A stretch of DNA of 64,000 bases from Nonomuraea polychroma (GTDB taxonomy: Bacteria > Actinomycetota > Actinomycetes > Streptosporangiales > Streptosporangiaceae): positions 5,022,001-5,086,000 of the forward strand of contig NZ_SAUN01000001.1 of assembly GCF_004011505.1 (NCBI RefSeq), given 5' to 3'. This document shows, in pieces, positions 1 to 8,061 of this stretch. Each line of letters starts with the position of its first letter. The first letter of the stretch is position 1. Below the pieces are notes generated by a model. The model ran no database searches. It was not told the DNA's origin and saw nothing but the letters and a program-made list of their open reading frames with translations. The translations under genes and the position numbers were made by a program.

Positions 1-1
1 C

Positions 2-163
2 ACCCCGTTCCTGACCCGCACCCGCCAGTCGAAGCTCCCCACCCCCACCGCCGACCCCGACATCCTGGCGCGCACAGCCGTCGCCATCCTCGACCGCTTC
101 GACCTCACCCGCCCGGTCCGGCTCCTCGGCGTAGCCGTCGACTACACCATGCCGGACAAATAA
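2..163 (+). CDS. dinB: DNA polymerase IV, C-terminal end only (Y-family)
   Basis: The window opens inside this gene; only the last 53 codons and a TAA stop are present. The visible protein reads as the little-finger domain end of a Y-family polymerase: a strand with TRTRQSKLPTPTAD, then a helix around DILARTAVAILDRFDL and the terminal RPVRLLGVAV strand, as in DinB proteins. Y-family polymerases copy past DNA lesions with low fidelity. The gene converges on the HNH gene that ends 7 bases further on. The catalytic palm and fingers lie outside the window, so activity cannot be judged. Another Y-family member (ImuB-like) is possible but the ending fits DinB better. Confidence 0.7.
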   Translation, partial: TPFLTRTRQSKLPTPTADPDILARTAVAILDRFDLTRPVRLLGVAVDYTMPDK

Positions 164-170
164 CCGGCCC

Positions 171-1172
171 TCAGCCCACGCGGGTGGCCCTGGAATAGAA
201 ATCGGAACGGAGCTCCTCCTCGGCCCGGATCAACTCCGCCAACTCCTCCTCCGAGACCGCCACCTCCTCATAATGATCCGGCGAGGCCGCCTCCACATAC
301 GAATGCGCCCGCCACACCACCGCCGGATCATCCCTGAACTGCCCGATCCCGGTATTGCACGGCAAACACAACGCATACCGCACGTCACCGGTCCGATGAC
401 AATGATCCACATGCTCCGGCGGCCGGTCCCGGCACACCACACACAACCCGTGCTGCGCCGCCACCATCTTCTCGACATCCTCATGCCGCAACCGATAACG
501 CTGCGACAGGTGATAAGTCCGCGTCCGCGCCACGGAACCACCGTCACGCTGCTCCGGCAGAATGACGAAATCCGGCCAGAGAACCTCCCCGTCCAGAAAG
601 AGGGCGGCCAACTCCAGCAGCATGGTGTTGTCGCCGAAGTGGCCGAGCCCGTTGTTGCAGTTGAAACAGAGAACGCCCCGGACCTGCCCGGTCTCGTGAC
701 TGTGATCGACGAACGTGCCCGGAACGACCCGGCAGATGGCGCAGAGCCCGCCCTGCTGGGCGAGCATGCGCTCGAAGTCGTCCTCGGTAATCCCGTAACG
801 GTACTGGAGCAGATAGTTCCGCTCACTGCCGTATTTCTTGATTTTATTGTCGCGGGTAACGACGGCATGACACGGCTTGCAGTAGGTGGTCACCCCGTCC
901 TTGCTGGCCTTGTTGCTGCCGAACTCGGTCCTGGGCTTAATCTCCGCACACCGAGCGCAGTATTTATGACCATCGGGAACCTGCACCCGATCGCGCACGA
1001 TCTTCCCTTGCTCGGCCATGCGCTTTCGATAACTCTGAGTGGAACGCCTTCTGAAACAGACCTTGCAATATCGCGCGAGCCCATCAGCCATGCGCTTATT
1101 GCGCCCGAACTCGGAGACCGCCTTGGTCTCCCCACAGTCCGGACACTGCTTAGATCCGTCCGGCGGTTCCAC
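171..1172 (-). CDS. Tandem endonuclease VII-type HNH protein with N-terminal zinc-finger-like repeats
   Basis: 333 aa, GTG start 32 bases after the pup stop on the same strand, so probably co-transcribed with pup. Residues about 1-105 carry two similar CxxC...CxxC modules (CPDCGETK...YCKVC and CARCAEIK...YCKPC). Two copies of the recombination-endonuclease-VII/HNH fold follow: the first has CAICR, VDHSHETG and LCFNCNNGLGHF, the second CVVCR, VDHCHRTG and LCLPCNTGIGQF. The family cuts DNA (phage T4 gp49 relatives resolve branched DNA); the role here is unknown. Its third-codon positions look less GC-rich than the neighbours, hinting at acquisition. In related actinomycetes the proteasome core genes prcBA usually follow pup at this position. 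Confidence 0.8.
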   Translation of the reverse strand: MEPPDGSKQCPDCGETKAVSEFGRNKRMADGLARYCKVCFRRRSTQSYRKRMAEQGKIVRDRVQVPDGHKYCARCAEIKPRTEFGSNKASKDGVTTYCKPCHAVVTRDNKIKKYGSERNYLLQYRYGITEDDFERMLAQQGGLCAICRVVPGTFVDHSHETGQVRGVLCFNCNNGLGHFGDNTMLLELAALFLDGEVLWPDFVILPEQRDGGSVARTRTYHLSQRYRLRHEDVEKMVAAQHGLCVVCRDRPPEHVDHCHRTGDVRYALCLPCNTGIGQFRDDPAVVWRAHSYVEAASPDHYEEVAVSEEELAELIRAEEELRSDFYSRATRVG

Positions 1173-1204
1173 CCGACTTACCCCTTTCGTCTGTCCGTTT
1201 TGCC

Positions 1205-1414
1205 CTACTCTCCGCCCTTTTGGACGTAAGAGCGCACGAACTCCTCTGCGTTCTCTTCGAGAACTTCGTCTATTTCGTCCAGGATCGAGTCGACGTCGTC
1301 AGTGAGCTTCTCCTGCCGCTCCTGAACGTCAGACGCCTCCGCAGCCTGGGTCTCCTCGACCTCGGCCTCGCGGCGCCCGGTCTGCTTCTGACCGCCGGTG
1401 TCCTTGGTAGCCAT
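1205..1414 (-). CDS. pup: Prokaryotic ubiquitin-like protein Pup, C-terminal Glu form
   Basis: 69 aa, the usual Pup length; disordered and charged at the N-terminus, with a helix-forming stretch at about residues 30-58 (QEKLTDDVDSILDEIDEVLE) and the conserved end VRSYVQKGGE. PafA ligates the C-terminal glutamate to lysines of target proteins, and ARC/Mpa reads the coil to feed targets to the proteasome. Mycobacterial and Streptomyces Pup end in GGQ and need deamidation by Dop; this one already encodes GGE followed by TAG. ATG start, with GGAGGT 7-8 bases upstream. dop lies upstream on the same strand, separated by a plus-strand gene. Codon use is less GC-rich than in the metabolic genes, as is common for pup. 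Confidence 0.97.
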   Translation of the reverse strand: MATKDTGGQKQTGRREAEVEETQAAEASDVQERQEKLTDDVDSILDEIDEVLEENAEEFVRSYVQKGGE

Positions 1415-1463
1415 GTCCTACCTCCACTTGGGGGACTGCCTCTAGGCATATCTTCCCCGAACC

Positions 1464-1504
1464 AGCCGACATTTCGCGCCGATCGCCCAGCGATCTTGTC
1501 GGCT
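1464..1504. promoter_or_regulatory. Nested inverted repeat in the pup / membrane-protein divergent region
   Basis: Outer arms AGCCGACA (1464-1471) and TGTCGGCT (1497-1504) enclose inner arms GATCGC (1481-1486) and GCGATC (1490-1495). The repeat lies between the divergent starts of pup and the gene at 1561, and its right arm touches the plus-strand -35 box. This is a candidate operator or cruciform; no binding protein is recognised. Confidence 0.4.
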
Positions 1505-1532
1505 TGACTAGATAGCGTTCCTATCCAATACT
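1504..1532 (+). promoter_or_regulatory. Promoter for the membrane protein at 1561
   Basis: TTGACT (1504-1509) and AATACT (1527-1532) are separated by 17 bases, close to the housekeeping consensus. The gene start lies 28 bases downstream with a strong SD, AAGGAGGT, at 1549-1556. Confidence 0.55.
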
Positions 1533-1560
1533 GGGATGCCGTACCCACAAGGAGGTTGAG

Positions 1561-1968
1561 ATGTCCCCTTCGTCGCTGAGCACCGCGGGTGTGCTCCTCA
1601 TCACAGTCCCCGGAGTCGCCTTCGGCGGCGTCACGTTGCTGAAGTTCCTGATGCGCAACGTCCCGGGCTACTTGGACAACCCGGTCCGCCGGGGCCTGTG
1701 GCGGGCCGGCCACGCGCATGCGGGCGTCCTGGTCCTGTTCAGCCTCGTGGCGATGCTGTACGTCGACCAGGCGAGCCTGCCGGAGGCCGTGAAGGCGCTG
1801 ACGCGCACGCTGATCGTGGCAGCGCCCATTTTGATGCCGCTGGGCTTCTTCCTGTCGGTGGTGCGCCCCACGGACACGAAGCCGAGCAGGCTGATCTGGC
1901 TGACGTTCGCCGGCGGCGCGTGCCTGGCGGCGGGCACGCTGACGCTGGGGATCGGCCTGCTGCTCTGA
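1561..1968 (+). CDS. Small four-helix membrane protein
   Basis: 135 aa, ATG preceded by AAGGAGGT. Four hydrophobic segments are visible, at about residues 8-30, 50-68, 82-102 and 112-134, with short charged loops such as RNVPGYLDNPVRRG. It is almost entirely membrane and has no catalytic motif I recognise. It is read on the plus strand between dop and pup (both minus), only 8 bases from the dop stop, so it breaks the dop-pup transcription unit and shares a divergent regulatory region with pup. Real-gene evidence is the promoter, the strong SD and the GC-rich third positions. Function unknown. Confidence 0.75.
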   Translation: MSPSSLSTAGVLLITVPGVAFGGVTLLKFLMRNVPGYLDNPVRRGLWRAGHAHAGVLVLFSLVAMLYVDQASLPEAVKALTRTLIVAAPILMPLGFFLSVVRPTDTKPSRLIWLTFAGGACLAAGTLTLGIGLLL

Positions 1969-1976
1969 GGGAGGTG

Positions 1977-3491
1977 TCAGTCTCCGCCGGTGAGCGCGGC
2001 GACGAGGTCGGCGGCGGTCTTGCAGCGGTCGAACAGTTCGCCGACGTGGGCCTTGGTGCCGCGCAAGGGCTCGAGCGTCGGTACGCGCTGCAGCGATTCG
2101 CGGCCGGGGATGTCGAAGATGACGGAGTCCCAGGAGGCGGCGGCGACGGATTCGCTGTATTGGCGCAGGCATCGGCCGCGGAAGTAGGCGCGGGTGTCGC
2201 TGGGCGGGTTTTCGACGGCGCGCTGGACTTCGTCTTCGGTGACGAGGCGTTGCATGCGGCCGCGGGCGACGAGCCGGTTGTAGAGGCCGCGGTCGGGCCG
2301 GATGTCGGAGTATTGGAGGTCGACGAGCTGGAGTCTGGGGTGGGACCAGGCGAGGCCGTCGCGGCTGCGGTAGCCCTCGAGGAGTTCGAGTTTGGCGACC
2401 CAGTCGAGTTCGTGGGAGAGCTGCATGGGGTCTTCGGCGAGGCGGGTCAGGACGGATTCCCAGCGGTCGAGGATGTCCTTGTTCATCTCGTCTTGGGCGG
2501 TGCCGCGCTCTTCGACGTATTTGCGGGCCTGCTCGAGGTATTCCATCTGGAGCTGGACGGCGGTGAGCTTGCGCCCGTCGCGCATGGGGATCTCGTACTT
2601 GCAGCTGGGGTCGTGCGAGACGGCCCGCAGTGCCTGTACGGGGCTTTCGACGGCGAGGTCGCGGGTGAGGAAGCCTTCTTCGATCATCGCGAGGACGAGC
2701 GCGGTGGAGCCGAGTTTGAGGTAGGTGGAGATCTCGGACATGTTGGCGTCGCCGATGATCACGTGGAGTCGCCGGTATTTCTCGGGGTCGGCGTGGGGTT
2801 CGTCGCGCGTGTTGATGATGGGGCGCTTGAGTGTGGTCTCGAGGCCGACTTCGACTTCGAAGAAGTCGGCGCGCTGGCTGATCTGGAAGCCTTCGCCGCG
2901 GGAGTCCTGGCCGATGCCCACTTTGCCGGCGCCGACGACGACTTGCCGGGAGACGAAGAAGGGGGTGAGGTGGCGGACGATGTCGGCGAAGGGGGTGGCG
3001 CGCCGCATGAGGTAGTTCTCGTGGCACCCGTAGGAGGCGCCTTTGGCGTCGGTGTTGTTCTTGTAGAGCTGGATGGGCGCGTTGGAGGGGATGGCGGAGG
3101 CACGCGTGGCGGCGTCGTACATGACGCGTTCTCCGGCTTTGTCCCAGATGACGGCGGCGCGGGGGTTGGTGCATTCGGGCGAGGAGTACTCGGGGTGGGC
3201 GTGGTCGACGTAGAGCCGGGCGCCGTTGGTGAGGATGACGTTGGCGAGTCCGAGGTCCTCGTCGGTGAGCTGGCTTTGGTCGGCGACCTCTCTGGCCAGG
3301 TCGAAGCCGCGCGCGTCGCGCAGCGGGTTTTCTTCTTCGAAGTCCCATCGTGCCCTGCGCGCGCGGGCCGCCGAGGCGGCCAGGTAGGCGTTCACGACCT
3401 GTGAGGAGGTCACCATCGCGTTGGCGCCTGGCTGGCCGGGTACGGAGATGCCGTACTCGGTCTCGATGCCCATCACCCGACGCACCGTCAT
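1977..3491 (-). CDS. dop: Depupylase / Pup deamidase Dop
   Basis: 504 aa, full length for Dop. The N-terminal active-site strand GIETEYG (residues 8-14) supplies the conserved glutamates; further family blocks are LTDEDLG, LYVDHAHPEYSSPEC, LYKNNTDAKGASYGCHEN, QRADFFEVEVGLETTLKRP, INTRDEPHAD and VDLQYSDIRPDRGLYNRL. Dop belongs to the glutamine-synthetase/PafA superfamily; with ATP as cofactor it deamidates Pup-Gln and cleaves Pup from substrates. Because Pup here ends in Glu, depupylation is likely its main duty. The order dop-pup is conserved, but a plus-strand gene now lies between them. PafA, the ligase, is not in the window. The motif pattern excludes PafA. Confidence 0.96.
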   Translation of the reverse strand: MTVRRVMGIETEYGISVPGQPGANAMVTSSQVVNAYLAASAARARRARWDFEEENPLRDARGFDLAREVADQSQLTDEDLGLANVILTNGARLYVDHAHPEYSSPECTNPRAAVIWDKAGERVMYDAATRASAIPSNAPIQLYKNNTDAKGASYGCHENYLMRRATPFADIVRHLTPFFVSRQVVVGAGKVGIGQDSRGEGFQISQRADFFEVEVGLETTLKRPIINTRDEPHADPEKYRRLHVIIGDANMSEISTYLKLGSTALVLAMIEEGFLTRDLAVESPVQALRAVSHDPSCKYEIPMRDGRKLTAVQLQMEYLEQARKYVEERGTAQDEMNKDILDRWESVLTRLAEDPMQLSHELDWVAKLELLEGYRSRDGLAWSHPRLQLVDLQYSDIRPDRGLYNRLVARGRMQRLVTEDEVQRAVENPPSDTRAYFRGRCLRQYSESVAAASWDSVIFDIPGRESLQRVPTLEPLRGTKAHVGELFDRCKTAADLVAALTGGD

Positions 3492-3529
3492 GCAACACCC
3501 TCTGTTCGTCCGGATCTGTCTATCCGCCG

Positions 3530-3558
3530 TTTATATGCCCGAGCCTATGCCCTTCACA
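3530..3558 (-). promoter_or_regulatory. Candidate dop promoter
   Basis: Read on the minus strand, TGTGAA (3558-3553) and TATAAA (3535-3530) are 17 bases apart, 38 bases before the dop ATG. The spacing is good and the -10 strong; the -35 is weak. A second -10-like TAGGCT lies just upstream. Confidence 0.4.
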
Positions 3559-3577
3559 GTGCCCCAGGGTCACAGAG

Positions 3578-4720
3578 TTATGGCACCGACGCCTTTTCCA
3601 CCTGTACGGCCGGAGCTGTTGGGGTTTGTGCGGGTCTGCGGGGCTTGAGTAGCCGCTGGATGGGGCGTTCGGCAAAGGAGTAGACCAGATACGACAGCAG
3701 GATGGCCGTCAGCGTGGCCGTGACGGCGACGGCCCAGGGGGGCAGGTCGCCGGTGAGCACGGGGATGAGGGCGACGGCGACGACGCCATGGAAGAGGTAA
3801 AGAGGGTATGTGGTGCCACCGAGCGCGGTGAGCGTTTTGGACGGTTTGAGCCGTAGGACGCCGAGCGCGGCGAGCGCCATCACCGCGAAGATCACGGTGA
3901 TGGTGATGATCACGCTGGTGTCGGTGACAGGCATGTTCTTGAACCCGGCGGCGTCGATGCGCCGGTGCACGCGGGCCAGCGCGGAGTCGATCGACATGCC
4001 GTAGGCGGCGGCGACGTAGAGCCAGGGCAGCCAGGCGTTGCCGTGTTTGCGCACGAGGTACAGGCTCATGCCGGCCACGAAGTAGGGGGCGTAGTCGGGC
4101 ATGACGATCTCGTCGAGGACGGGATTGTCGAGAATCCCGGTGTGCCCGAGCACTTTGACGGCCAGCGCGGCGGCCAGCCAGAGGCCGGCGAACGCCAGCA
4201 CGCGCCCGTACGTGACGCCGATGATCACGAGGATGGCCATCAGCAGGTAGAAGCGGAGCTCGGCCCACAGCGACCAGTAGACGCCGCTGGCATCGGTGAT
4301 CTTGAAGAGCCGCTGGAACATGGTGGCGTTCAGCAGGTATTCGCCTGGGGAAAGTTTTGGATCGAGTGCTTTGGCGCCGGTGAGCCCGTAGAGGGCGGCG
4401 ACGGCGCCGAGGCTCAGCCAGTACGCGGGGTAGAGGCGGACGAGCCGGGACCTGGCGAATCCGCCGAGCCCGCGCCCCCAGACGGTCATGAGGATGACGA
4501 ACCCGCTGATGATGAAGAACAGTTCGACGCCGAGGATGCCGAGCCCGGCGATGGGGGCCAGCGCGGGGAAGAGCTCGGCGGGCCGGTCGCCCCAGACGGA
4601 GGCGTACGCGACCAGGTAGTGGAACGCGACGACCGCGAGAGCCGCGATGAAGCGCAGGAGGTCGAGCTCGGCCAACCGGCCGTCCTCCCGAGCGTGCTTG
4701 GGCCGGTTGGGGGAATGCAC
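3578..4720 (-). CDS. Acyltransferase 3 family membrane protein
   Basis: 380 aa, GTG start (MHSPNRP). After a short cytoplasmic tail comes the family signature ELDLLRFIAALAVVAFHY (residues about 18-35) with the catalytic-type histidine, then GVELFFIISGFVI and RLYPAYWLSL, and about ten membrane segments through residue 360. These integral membrane enzymes move acyl groups, often acetyl, onto extracytoplasmic sugars such as surface polysaccharides; the substrate is unknown here. It lies 22 bases after the ammonia-lyase-like gene on the same strand, so it is the probable last gene of a hypF-lyase-acyltransferase unit inserted between arc and dop. The basic Pro-rich tail is disordered. Confidence 0.85.
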   Translation of the reverse strand: MHSPNRPKHAREDGRLAELDLLRFIAALAVVAFHYLVAYASVWGDRPAELFPALAPIAGLGILGVELFFIISGFVILMTVWGRGLGGFARSRLVRLYPAYWLSLGAVAALYGLTGAKALDPKLSPGEYLLNATMFQRLFKITDASGVYWSLWAELRFYLLMAILVIIGVTYGRVLAFAGLWLAAALAVKVLGHTGILDNPVLDEIVMPDYAPYFVAGMSLYLVRKHGNAWLPWLYVAAAYGMSIDSALARVHRRIDAAGFKNMPVTDTSVIITITVIFAVMALAALGVLRLKPSKTLTALGGTTYPLYLFHGVVAVALIPVLTGDLPPWAVAVTATLTAILLSYLVYSFAERPIQRLLKPRRPAQTPTAPAVQVEKASVP

Positions 4721-4742
4721 GCCATCTTTGACGTAACGCGGA

Positions 4743-5789
4743 TCACTTCGGTTCCACTGATCCCTCCGTTCCCACGAGCAACACGCGTGACACGGCGTCG
4801 AGGCCGAGCGCGGCGCGGCCTGCGCGAGTGACGCGGAGCAGCCCTGCGGCTCCGGCCGCGCCGCAGGCGGACAGAGCGGCCCCGTGCTGGGCGAGCAGGC
4901 GGGCGGCGGCGTCGGCCTGGTCGTCGGAGATGGTCAGATAGAGGTCGGCGAGGCGGCTGAGGAGCCGGTGGGCGATGAGGGAGGGTTCGCGGCAGTCGAG
5001 TCTGCCGAGGTCGGTGTGGGAGCCTTGGACGCGCACGGGGCGTCCGGCTCTGGCGCTTTCGATCAGGCAGGGCGCGCCTTCGGGCTCCACGACGACGATC
5101 TTCGGTTGCTCACCCCAGCGGTCGCGGACGTATCCGGCGGCCGCGGCGGCCAGGCCACCGACGCCTGCCTGCACGAACACGTGGGTGGGCGCCTCCAGAG
5201 GCGCGCCGGGGCCGGTGAGTTCGTCGAACAGGACCGTGTAGCCGCGCATGACGTCGAGGGGCACCTCGGTGTAGCCCTCCCATGAGCTGTCGGCGACGAG
5301 CCGCCACCCGTGGTCGTGCGCGGCCCGCTGGGCGGCGGCCATGGCGGCTTCGTAGTCGTCGCCGTCGCGCCGCACGTCGGCGCCGAGCGCGCGCAGCCGC
5401 TGGGCGAACGTCTCGGGCACGTCGTGGCTGAGGTAGACGGCGCAGCCGACGCCGGCTTCGCGCGCGCCGGAGGCGACGGAGATCCCGTGGTTGCCGGCGC
5501 TGGCGCAGACGACGGGGGTGCCGCCGCCGTGCCGCTCGGTGAGGAGGTGCACGGCGTAGGCGCCGCCGAGCGCTTTGAAGCTGCCCAGCCCCATGCGGCC
5601 GCTCTCGTCCTTGACGTGGACGGCCCGGGTGCCCGCCAGCCCGGGCAGGGTGTGGACGGGGGTGGGCCGGTAGGCGGGGTGCCGGTCGAAGTGGGCGCGG
5701 GCCTGGCGGGCGTGCGCGGTCCCGATGAGGTCGCGCTCGCGCGCCGTGTAGGGGGCGCGGCCGGGGTTGAGAAACTCCATGATCGCCAT
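4743..5789 (-). CDS. PLP-dependent lyase, diaminopropionate ammonia-lyase-like
   Basis: 348 aa, fold-type II PLP enzyme. SGRMGLGSFKALGGAYA (about residues 63-79) carries the lysine that binds PLP; CASAGNHGISVA is the phosphate-binding loop, and VQAGVGGLAAAAAG and LLVGTEG complete the cofactor site. FKALGGAYA and the opening FLNPGRAPYTARE resemble 2,3-diaminopropionate ammonia-lyase (DpaL), which makes pyruvate and ammonia. It is shorter than E. coli DpaL (about 398 aa), so a threonine/serine deaminase-like role is also possible. It starts 15 bases after the hypF stop, indicating one transcript. The start is ATG 5789; an in-frame ATG at 5780 is an alternative. Confidence 0.8.
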   Translation of the reverse strand: MAIMEFLNPGRAPYTARERDLIGTAHARQARAHFDRHPAYRPTPVHTLPGLAGTRAVHVKDESGRMGLGSFKALGGAYAVHLLTERHGGGTPVVCASAGNHGISVASGAREAGVGCAVYLSHDVPETFAQRLRALGADVRRDGDDYEAAMAAAQRAAHDHGWRLVADSSWEGYTEVPLDVMRGYTVLFDELTGPGAPLEAPTHVFVQAGVGGLAAAAAGYVRDRWGEQPKIVVVEPEGAPCLIESARAGRPVRVQGSHTDLGRLDCREPSLIAHRLLSRLADLYLTISDDQADAAARLLAQHGAALSACGAAGAAGLLRVTRAGRAALGLDAVSRVLLVGTEGSVEPK

Positions 5790-5804
5790 GCTAGGAGCCG
5801 GCGG

Positions 5805-8060
5805 TCAGGCGCGGTCGCGGGCGGCGGCCACGGCGGCCTGGCCGAGGCTGAGGCCGCCGTCGTGGGGCGGCACGCGGACGTGCCTGAGGACCCGGAAGCC
5901 GGCGGCGCGCAGCCGCTCCACGGTGCGTTCGAGCAGCAGCGCGTTCTGGAAGACGCTGCCGGACAGGGCGACCGCGGACAGGCCGGTGGCCTGCCGGAGC
6001 GTCTGGCAGGCGCGGGCGATGGCGTCGGCGACGCCGTTGTGGAAACGGCCCGCGATGACAGGCGTGGGCACCCCGGCCGTGAGGTCCTCGGCGGCGGCGT
6101 GGATGAGGTCGCGGCCGTCGACGGCCAGCAGGTCGCCGGGGGTGACGGCGGCCGGGTAGGCGCCGGTTTCCGTGGGGTCGGCGTGGTGTTCGAGTTCGGT
6201 GGCCGATTGCCCGTCGTAGGTGACGGCGTCGCGGACGCCGAGCAGGGCGTAGACGGCGTCGAAGAGGCGGGCGGCGCTGGAGGTGAGGGGGGCGTCCTGT
6301 TGGGCGAGCACGTCGGCCCACAGGGCGGCGTGGCGGCGTACGACGGCGAGCCCGGGGTGGTCGTGGCGGAGGTAGGCGGCGGCCATGCGCCAGGGCTGCC
6401 TGAGCGCGCCGGCGGGCAGGGGGACGGGCGTGAGCCGGCCGAGGCGTTCGTAGCGGGCGAGGTCGGCGCGGAGGAACTCGCCGCCCCACAGGGCGCCGTC
6501 GGGCCCGTGGCCGAGGTCGTCGAAGGCGACGCCGATCACGGGTCCCGGGTCGCCGTTGTCGGCGAGGCAGGAGGCGATGTGGGCGTGGTGGTGCTGGACG
6601 CCGACGAGGTCGACGCCGGGGATGTGCTGGGCGTGCCGGGTGGACGGGTATCCGGGGTGCAGGTCGCAGGCGACGACGTCCGGCCGGATGCCGAACAGGC
6701 CGCAGAAGTGGTCGATGTCCTCGGTGAAGGCGCGGAGGGTGCCGGGGTCGTCCAGGTGGCCGAGGTGCGGGGAGAGGAACGCCCGCCGTTCCGTGGCCAG
6801 GCAGAAGGTGCTGTTGAGCTCGGCGCCGCAGGCGAGGACGGGCCGGGGGACGCGGTGCCGCAGCGGGAGCGGCTCGGGGGCGTATCCGCGGGCCCGGCGC
6901 AGCACGGTGACCTCGCCGGACATGCGCCGCACGATGGAGTCGCCGGCGTGGAGGTGGACGGGGCCGTCGTGGGTGAGGAAGGCGTCGGCGTCGGTGTGCG
7001 GGCGGGGCTCGCCTGAGACGGTCACGGCCAGGGGTTCACCGAGTTCGGCGAGCAGGAGGTGGTGCAGCGCCGTGTACGGGAGCACGAGGCCGAGGGTGCG
7101 GTGGCCGGGCGCGACGGCGGCGGCGACGGGTGCGCCCGGGAGGCGGGGCAGCAGCACGATGGGCCGGGCGCGGCCGGCGAGCAGCTCGGCGGCGGCATCG
7201 TCGATCTCGCACAGCCGGCGTGCCTGGGCGAGGTCGGCGGCCATGACGGCGAACGGCGCGTCGTCGCGGTGCCGGCGGCCGCGCAGGGTGGCGGCGGCGT
7301 GCTCGTGGGCGGCCGGCACGGCGAGGTGGCAACCGCCGAGCCCGGTGACGGCGACGACGCGGCCGGCGCGCAGGAGGGTGACGGCGCGGGCGACGGGGTC
7401 GGCGCTCAGGTCGGCGCCCCGGTCGTCCAGGAGCCGCAGGCGGGGCCCGCAGGAGGGGCAGCCTGTGGCGGGGGCGTGGAAGCGCCGGCTGCCGGCGTCG
7501 TCGAACTCGGCGGCGCAGGCGGGGCACAGGGGGTGGCCGGCCATGCCGGTGTGCGGCGGGTCGCAGAGGGCGGTGCGGGCGATGGTGTAGCGGGGGCCGC
7601 AGGCGGCGCAGGCGATGAACGGGTAGCGGTGCCTGCGGTCGGCGGGGTCGGCGAGTTCGCGCAGGCAGTCGTCGCACGGGGCGGTGTCGGCGAGGACGGG
7701 GGCGCGGCGCGGGCCGGTCAGGTCGCCGGGGGCGATGGTGAAGCCGCGGTGCCCGGCAGGCTCGCCGCGGACGACGGTGACGCGTTCGATGGCCGACAGG
7801 GCGGGCGCGTCGCGTTCGAGCGCGGTCAGGAACTCTTCGACTCCGGCGAGGGCGCCTTCGATCTCGATGTGCACACCGGTGACGTCGCCCCGGACGCGCC
7901 CGGCGAGGCCGAGGCGGGTGGCGAGGGAGCGCACGAAGGGCCGGAAGCCGACGCCTCGCACGACGCCTTCGACGTGCACGTCTACGTGTTTCACCACGGT
8001 CACAGGCCCAGTGTGCGCCTGATCGGCGGGCCGCGCATGCGTATCGGCCGTGTCGCACAC
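5805..8060 (-). CDS. hypF: Carbamoyltransferase HypF (hydrogenase maturation)
   Basis: 751 aa with the full HypF architecture: acylphosphatase domain (about 24-110, VEGVVRGVGFRPFV), two zinc-finger modules (CDDC...CAAC and CPAC...CPSC, about 118-195), a YrdC-like domain (about 205-385) and a Kae1-like domain (about 410-745, with HHHAHIASCLADNG). HypF turns carbamoyl phosphate into carbamoyl-adenylate and passes the carbamoyl group to HypE for the CN ligand of [NiFe] hydrogenase. No hypA-E or hydrogenase genes are in the window, so it is an orphan copy here. The long start places GTG right after the arc terminator hairpin; in-frame GTGs at 8003 and 7994, nearer the acylphosphatase domain, are equally plausible. 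Confidence 0.93.
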   Translation of the reverse strand: MCDTADTHARPADQAHTGPVTVVKHVDVHVEGVVRGVGFRPFVRSLATRLGLAGRVRGDVTGVHIEIEGALAGVEEFLTALERDAPALSAIERVTVVRGEPAGHRGFTIAPGDLTGPRRAPVLADTAPCDDCLRELADPADRRHRYPFIACAACGPRYTIARTALCDPPHTGMAGHPLCPACAAEFDDAGSRRFHAPATGCPSCGPRLRLLDDRGADLSADPVARAVTLLRAGRVVAVTGLGGCHLAVPAAHEHAAATLRGRRHRDDAPFAVMAADLAQARRLCEIDDAAAELLAGRARPIVLLPRLPGAPVAAAVAPGHRTLGLVLPYTALHHLLLAELGEPLAVTVSGEPRPHTDADAFLTHDGPVHLHAGDSIVRRMSGEVTVLRRARGYAPEPLPLRHRVPRPVLACGAELNSTFCLATERRAFLSPHLGHLDDPGTLRAFTEDIDHFCGLFGIRPDVVACDLHPGYPSTRHAQHIPGVDLVGVQHHHAHIASCLADNGDPGPVIGVAFDDLGHGPDGALWGGEFLRADLARYERLGRLTPVPLPAGALRQPWRMAAAYLRHDHPGLAVVRRHAALWADVLAQQDAPLTSSAARLFDAVYALLGVRDAVTYDGQSATELEHHADPTETGAYPAAVTPGDLLAVDGRDLIHAAAEDLTAGVPTPVIAGRFHNGVADAIARACQTLRQATGLSAVALSGSVFQNALLLERTVERLRAAGFRVLRHVRVPPHDGGLSLGQAAVAAARDRA

Positions 8061-8061
8061 G

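Noticed and set aside
1270..3498. 742-codon minus-strand ORF covering dop and part of its neighbours
   Set aside because: Composition is Arg/Pro/His-rich shadow translation; the same DNA encodes Dop and Pup in other frames with clear motifs.
5310..7016. 568-codon plus-strand ORF over the lyase and hypF
   Set aside because: Low-complexity Gly/Val/Asp shadow of HypF; no motif.
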